From positions 1-64,000 of the forward strand of contig NZ_JAFFZM010000018.1 in NCBI RefSeq assembly GCF_017676345.1: DNA of 64,000 bases, in the 5' to 3' direction. This document shows positions 60,876 to 64,000 of this stretch, one piece after another; position 1 is the stretch's first letter, and every line of letters starts with the position of its first letter. Below the pieces are notes generated by a model that ran no database searches, had not been told where the DNA came from, and saw only the letters and a program-made list of their open reading frames with translations. Source of the DNA: Streptomyces smyrnaeus (lineage in GTDB: Bacteria; Actinomycetota; Actinomycetes; Streptomycetales; Streptomycetaceae). The translations under genes were made by a program, and so were the position numbers.

Positions 60876-62330
60876 TCAGAGCGCGAGGCCGGTGAGCACC
60901 ATGACGCGCTCGTAGGTGTAGTCCTCCATCGCGAACCGCACGCCCTCGCGGCCCACACCGGAGTCCTTGACACCGCCGTACGGCATCTGGTCGGCGCGGT
61001 AGGACGGTACGTCGCCGACGACGACACCGCCGACCTCCAGCGCGCGGTGCGCACGGAAGGCGGCCTGCACATCGTGGGTGAACAGCCCGGCCTGCAGGCC
61101 GTACTTGGAGTCGTTGACGGCCGCGAACGCCTCCTGCTCGCCGTTCACCTTCACGAACGACATGACCGGGCCGAAGACCTCCTCGCAGCCGATCTGGGTG
61201 TCGGCGGGCACGTTCTCCAGGACCGTCGGCTCCACCGTCGCACCGTCCCGCTTGCCGCCCGTGAGCACCTTGGCCCCGGCGGAGACGGCCTCGCCGATCC
61301 AGGACTCGACCCGGCGCGCGGCGTCCTCGCTCACCAGCGGACCGACGTCGGTGGACTCGTCCGAGGGGTCACCGGTGTTGAGCGCCTCGACAGCCGCCAC
61401 CACCTTGGGCACCAGGCGGTCGTAGACCGAGGCGTCCGCGACGACCCGCTGCACGGAGATGCAGGACTGACCCGCCTGGTAGTTGGAGAAGGTGGCGATC
61501 CGCTGCGCGGCCCAGTCCAGGTCCGCCTCGGAGGAGTAGTCGCCCAGCACGACAGCCGCGCCGTTGCCGCCCAGCTCCAGGGTGACGCGCTTGCGCGGCG
61601 CGGAGTCCAGGATGGACCAGCCGACCGGCGCCGATCCCGTGAAGGAGATGATCGGCAGCCGCTCGTCCTGCACCAGGCCCGGCATCTGGTCGTTCGGCAC
61701 CGGCAGCACCGACCAGGAGCCCGCCGGCAGCTCCGTCTCCGCCAGCAGCTCGCCCAGGATCAGCCCGGACAGCGGGGTGGCGGGCGCGGGCTTGAGAATG
61801 ATCGGCGTACCGACCGCGAGCGCCGGGGCGACCTTGTGGGCACACAGGTTGAGGGGGAAGTTGAACGGCGCGATGCCCAGGACCGGGCCATAGGGGAAGC
61901 GGCGGGTGAAGGCGAGCCTGCCCGTGCCGCCCGCGTCCGAGTCGAGGCGCTGGGCCTCGCCCCCGTTGAAGCGGCGGGCCTCCTCCGCCGCCCAGCGGAA
62001 GACGGAGATGCAGCGGCCGACCTCGCCGCGCGCCCACTTCATGGGCTTGCCGTTCTCCGCCGAGATCAGCTGCGCGATCTCGTCCGTGCGCTCCACAAGA
62101 CGGCGTGTGATGTGGTCGAGTGCCGCCGCGCGGACGTGCGCCGGGGTGGCGGAGAACTCGTCGGCGACCGCGGCGGCAGCGGCCACGGCCTCCTCCACCT
62201 GCTCGGGCGTGGGGATGCTGACGGTGCCGACGTTCCTGCCGTCCCAGGGCGAGGTGACATCGAGCGTGCTGTCGCCGGTGGCCTTGCGGCCGGCGAGCCA
62301 GAATGCGTGAGGAGAAGTCGCTGTCGTCAC
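60876..62330 (-). CDS. NAD(P)-dependent aldehyde dehydrogenase
   Basis: A 484-aa ALDH-superfamily enzyme oxidising an aldehyde to its acid. Oxyanion Asn157 (APFNFPLN), general base Glu252 (LELGGN) and nucleophile Cys290 (AGQSC) are all in place. GTG 62330 with GGAAGG upstream gives the family length; the longer ORF adds 31 codons. Semialdehyde or phosphonoacetaldehyde-type substrates are possible, none established. It is transcribed towards the TetR gene, 220 bp away. Confidence 0.94.
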   Translation of the reverse strand: MTTATSPHAFWLAGRKATGDSTLDVTSPWDGRNVGTVSIPTPEQVEEAVAAAAAVADEFSATPAHVRAAALDHITRRLVERTDEIAQLISAENGKPMKWARGEVGRCISVFRWAAEEARRFNGGEAQRLDSDAGGTGRLAFTRRFPYGPVLGIAPFNFPLNLCAHKVAPALAVGTPIILKPAPATPLSGLILGELLAETELPAGSWSVLPVPNDQMPGLVQDERLPIISFTGSAPVGWSILDSAPRKRVTLELGGNGAAVVLGDYSSEADLDWAAQRIATFSNYQAGQSCISVQRVVADASVYDRLVPKVVAAVEALNTGDPSDESTDVGPLVSEDAARRVESWIGEAVSAGAKVLTGGKRDGATVEPTVLENVPADTQIGCEEVFGPVMSFVKVNGEQEAFAAVNDSKYGLQAGLFTHDVQAAFRAHRALEVGGVVVGDVPSYRADQMPYGGVKDSGVGREGVRFAMEDYTYERVMVLTGLAL

Positions 62331-62594
62331 TGCGGATCGCCTTCCGGATGCGGGAGAGTGGCTCGGTTCGAGCTCCACGGTAGGGCGTCGGAGCCCGCCC
62401 GCTTCTTCGCCGGGATGGAGCACTTGCGCGGCGCGGTGCTACGGATTGTCGCTGTACGGCTTGTCCCCGTACGGCCGGAGACATGTGGGATGCCCGCGCC
62501 GAGGCTGCCGCGCAGGGGCTCCGCAGCGTACCGGCGTCTCACGGGCGCCGGTGAGGCGGCTGCCGCCGCCCAGCGGCAGCCGCAGCTTCCGGCC
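62331..62594. promoter_or_regulatory. Spacer between PucR-type gene and aldehyde dehydrogenase
   Basis: 264 bp without a supported gene. It contains the terminator of the PucR-type gene on its right and, on the minus strand, the aldehyde dehydrogenase promoter. A CGCTGTACGG / CCCGTACGG repeat near 62449-62473 might be an operator half-site pair. Confidence 0.45.
62556..62583 (-). terminator. Terminator of PucR-type regulator gene
   Basis: A perfect 11-bp stem (62556-62566 with 62573-62583), 6-nt loop, 12 bp past the stop codon. Confidence 0.78.
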
Positions 62595-64000
62595 TCAGCC
62601 GGTCGCCTTCAGCGCCAGCCAGAGCTCCATGCGCACGTCCGGATCGTCGAGAGAGCGGCCCAGGATCTCCTCCACCCGGCGCATGCGGTAGCGCAGCGTG
62701 TGACGGTGCACCCCGAGTTCGGCTGCGGCGGCGTCCCACTGGCCGTGCCGCGACAGCCAGGCGCGCAGCGAGGCCACCAGATCGCCCCTGCCGTTGGCGT
62801 CGTGCTCGCGCAGCGAGCGCAGCAACCCGTCGGCGAAGGCCCGGACGGCGTCGTCGGCCAGCAGCGGCAGCACCGACCCGGCGGCGACGTCCTCGTGCTC
62901 CACGAGCGCCACACCACGCCGTCTGGCGACGGACAGCGCCTGGTCGGCCTGTTTGAAGGCGACAGCGGCGGCGGACAGCCCCACAGGTGCGGAGACACCG
63001 ATCGCCAGCCCCTCGTCACCGCCCCCGCCGGGGCGCCGCCCGGGTTGTGCGGCGGACGCCGTCGCGGCGAACTCCGCGCACGCGGCCGCCGCGGCACCGC
63101 CGTCCGAGGCCAGCACCACCAGGCGGGCCCCGTCGGGCACCACGAGCACCGCCTCCCCGTTCCGCGCGGCAGCCGTCTCGACCGCGTCGGCCAGCTCCTC
63201 CAGCGGCCAGACGATACGGCTCAGCCGCCCCGTGTCGGACGCCTCGGCCTGCGGGCCACCGCCGCCCGCGCCGACCACGACACCGGAGGCCACCGAGGTC
63301 CCGGTCGGGGCGGAGGGGGAGGACACCGCCGCCGCACCGTCCCGGCCGACGGCGGCCGACGCCTGCACGGCGGATCTGGCCCCGCCGGCCTGGCCGGTAC
63401 CGGCTCTCGCTCCGGTACCGGCTTTCGTGCCCGTTCCCGCTTTCGGGTCCGTTCCGGATTTCGGGTCCGTTCCGGCTTTCGTGGCGGACGGCTTGGCGGT
63501 CGGCCTCCCGGTCGGCTTCCCGGTCGGCTTGGGGACGGTGGACCGCGCCGTATCGGCCGTGGTGGAAGCGGTAGCCGACGTGCCGGTCGTGGCGGCCAGG
63601 TCGGACAGCCCGCACGGCTCCCCCGCCCGCGCCAGATAGCCGCTGGGCATCTGCGACGACGGACGTGCCGCGGACGCTGTGGGCACCGACGGCGCCGCGG
63701 CGGACCCCACCATCTGCGACGTGTGTGCCGCCGCGATGGACTCCTGCGCGAAACGCGCCGCCGCGGCCGACGCCGGCTCGGCGACGATCACCCGCATCGG
63801 AGCGTCCAACAGCCCGCCATACAGCTGCCCCGCCACGGCCCGCGCGTGCTCGCCCTCGCCGACGAGCAGCATCTTGAGCACGGCCGCACCCAGCCGCTGC
63901 TCGGCCTCCTGCAGCGCACGCGAACGCTCCATGGTGAGGGTCAGCAAGGCTATGGCCGAGTTCACGGCGTACCGCTCCGCCGTGCCGAGCGGCGCCGCCG
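62595..64000 (-). CDS. PucR-family transcriptional regulator (5' end outside window)
   Basis: At least 467 codons of a PucR-type regulator; the open frame continues through the right edge (AAPLGTAERYAV before the apparent GTG at 63965), so the start lies outside the window. The C-terminal helix-turn-helix (AELGVHRHTLRYRMRRVEEILGRSLDD, in pieces) is characteristic. Between the N-terminal part and the GGDEF-like/CdaR middle domain is a Lys/Thr/Gly low-complexity linker with hexapeptide repeats. It probably controls the neighbouring aldehyde dehydrogenase, by position only. Confidence 0.9.
   Translation of the reverse strand, partial: AAPLGTAERYAVNSAIALLTLTMERSRALQEAEQRLGAAVLKMLLVGEGEHARAVAGQLYGGLLDAPMRVIVAEPASAAAARFAQESIAAAHTSQMVGSAAAPSVPTASAARPSSQMPSGYLARAGEPCGLSDLAATTGTSATASTTADTARSTVPKPTGKPTGRPTAKPSATKAGTDPKSGTDPKAGTGTKAGTGARAGTGQAGGARSAVQASAAVGRDGAAAVSSPSAPTGTSVASGVVVGAGGGGPQAEASDTGRLSRIVWPLEELADAVETAAARNGEAVLVVPDGARLVVLASDGGAAAAACAEFAATASAAQPGRRPGGGGDEGLAIGVSAPVGLSAAAVAFKQADQALSVARRRGVALVEHEDVAAGSVLPLLADDAVRAFADGLLRSLREHDANGRGDLVASLRAWLSRHGQWDAAAAELGVHRHTLRYRMRRVEEILGRSLDDPDVRMELWLALKATG
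63400..63490. repeat. 18-bp tandem repeats inside PucR-type gene
   Basis: Degenerate units of 18 bp encode AGTDPK, SGTDPK, AGTGTK, AGTGAR and AGTG in a linker between domains. The frame is kept. Confidence 0.75.

Overview
The window is high-G+C actinobacterial chromosome and is almost certainly from a Streptomyces or a close relative. Grounds: strong third-position GC bias, many GTG/TTG starts, almost no spacer inside operons, and the neighbourhood rnj-dapA-thyX-dapB-M16 peptidase-pnp-rpsO followed by truB-rbfA-infB-nusA-rimP-proS-ispG-rseP-dxr. I saw no rRNA, tRNA, CRISPR array, insertion sequence, integrase or origin.

Layout. 1-10.8 kb (mostly minus strand): RNase J, lysine/peptidoglycan precursor genes (dapA, dapB), flavin-dependent thymidylate synthase, an M16 peptidase, PNPase and ribosomal protein S15, plus three small membrane-protein genes. 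10.8-30.5 kb: a complete type VII (ESX) secretion locus. It holds EccD, EccC (three ATPase domains), a DUF397 protein, two WXG100 proteins, a 611-aa Pro/Gly-rich WXG-like protein, a 170-aa helical protein, two mycosin proteases, EccB, EccE, an unknown 234-aa protein and a 1094-aa Pro/Gln-rich ParA/MinD-like ATPase resembling EspI. No EccA and no PE/PPE pair is present. 30.5-43.1 kb: ribF, a 1274-aa trypsin-like/P-loop/repeat protein, then the translation-factor operon (rimP-nusA-ylxR-infB-ylxP-rbfA-truB, read on the minus strand). 43.4-45.7 kb (plus strand): a lipoprotein, a DUF4439 ferritin-like protein and an APH-fold protein that has lost key catalytic residues. 45.7-53.2 kb (minus): proS, two GNAT acetyltransferases, and the MEP-pathway genes ispG and dxr around the site-2 protease rseP. 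53.4-64 kb (minus): a long acyl-CoA dehydrogenase, a NarL-type two-component system, a 48-aa membrane protein, a metallophosphoesterase, a phosphotriesterase-family hydrolase overlapping its TetR regulator, an aldehyde dehydrogenase, and a PucR-type regulator cut by the right edge.

Most transcription units end in perfect-stem hairpins with no obvious U-tract, as is usual in Streptomyces. The longest stems (21 and 23 bp) sit between convergent genes at the edges of type VII subunits.

Most unusual items: the cargo half of the ESX locus with its own second mycosin; the EspI-like ATPase; the protease-P-loop-repeat protein placed inside a core housekeeping neighbourhood; the predicted pseudokinase; heptad-encoding tandem repeats inside a histidine kinase catalytic domain; and hexapeptide repeats inside the PucR regulator. 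Start codons given here were chosen by Shine-Dalgarno position and family length and often differ from the longest open frame.
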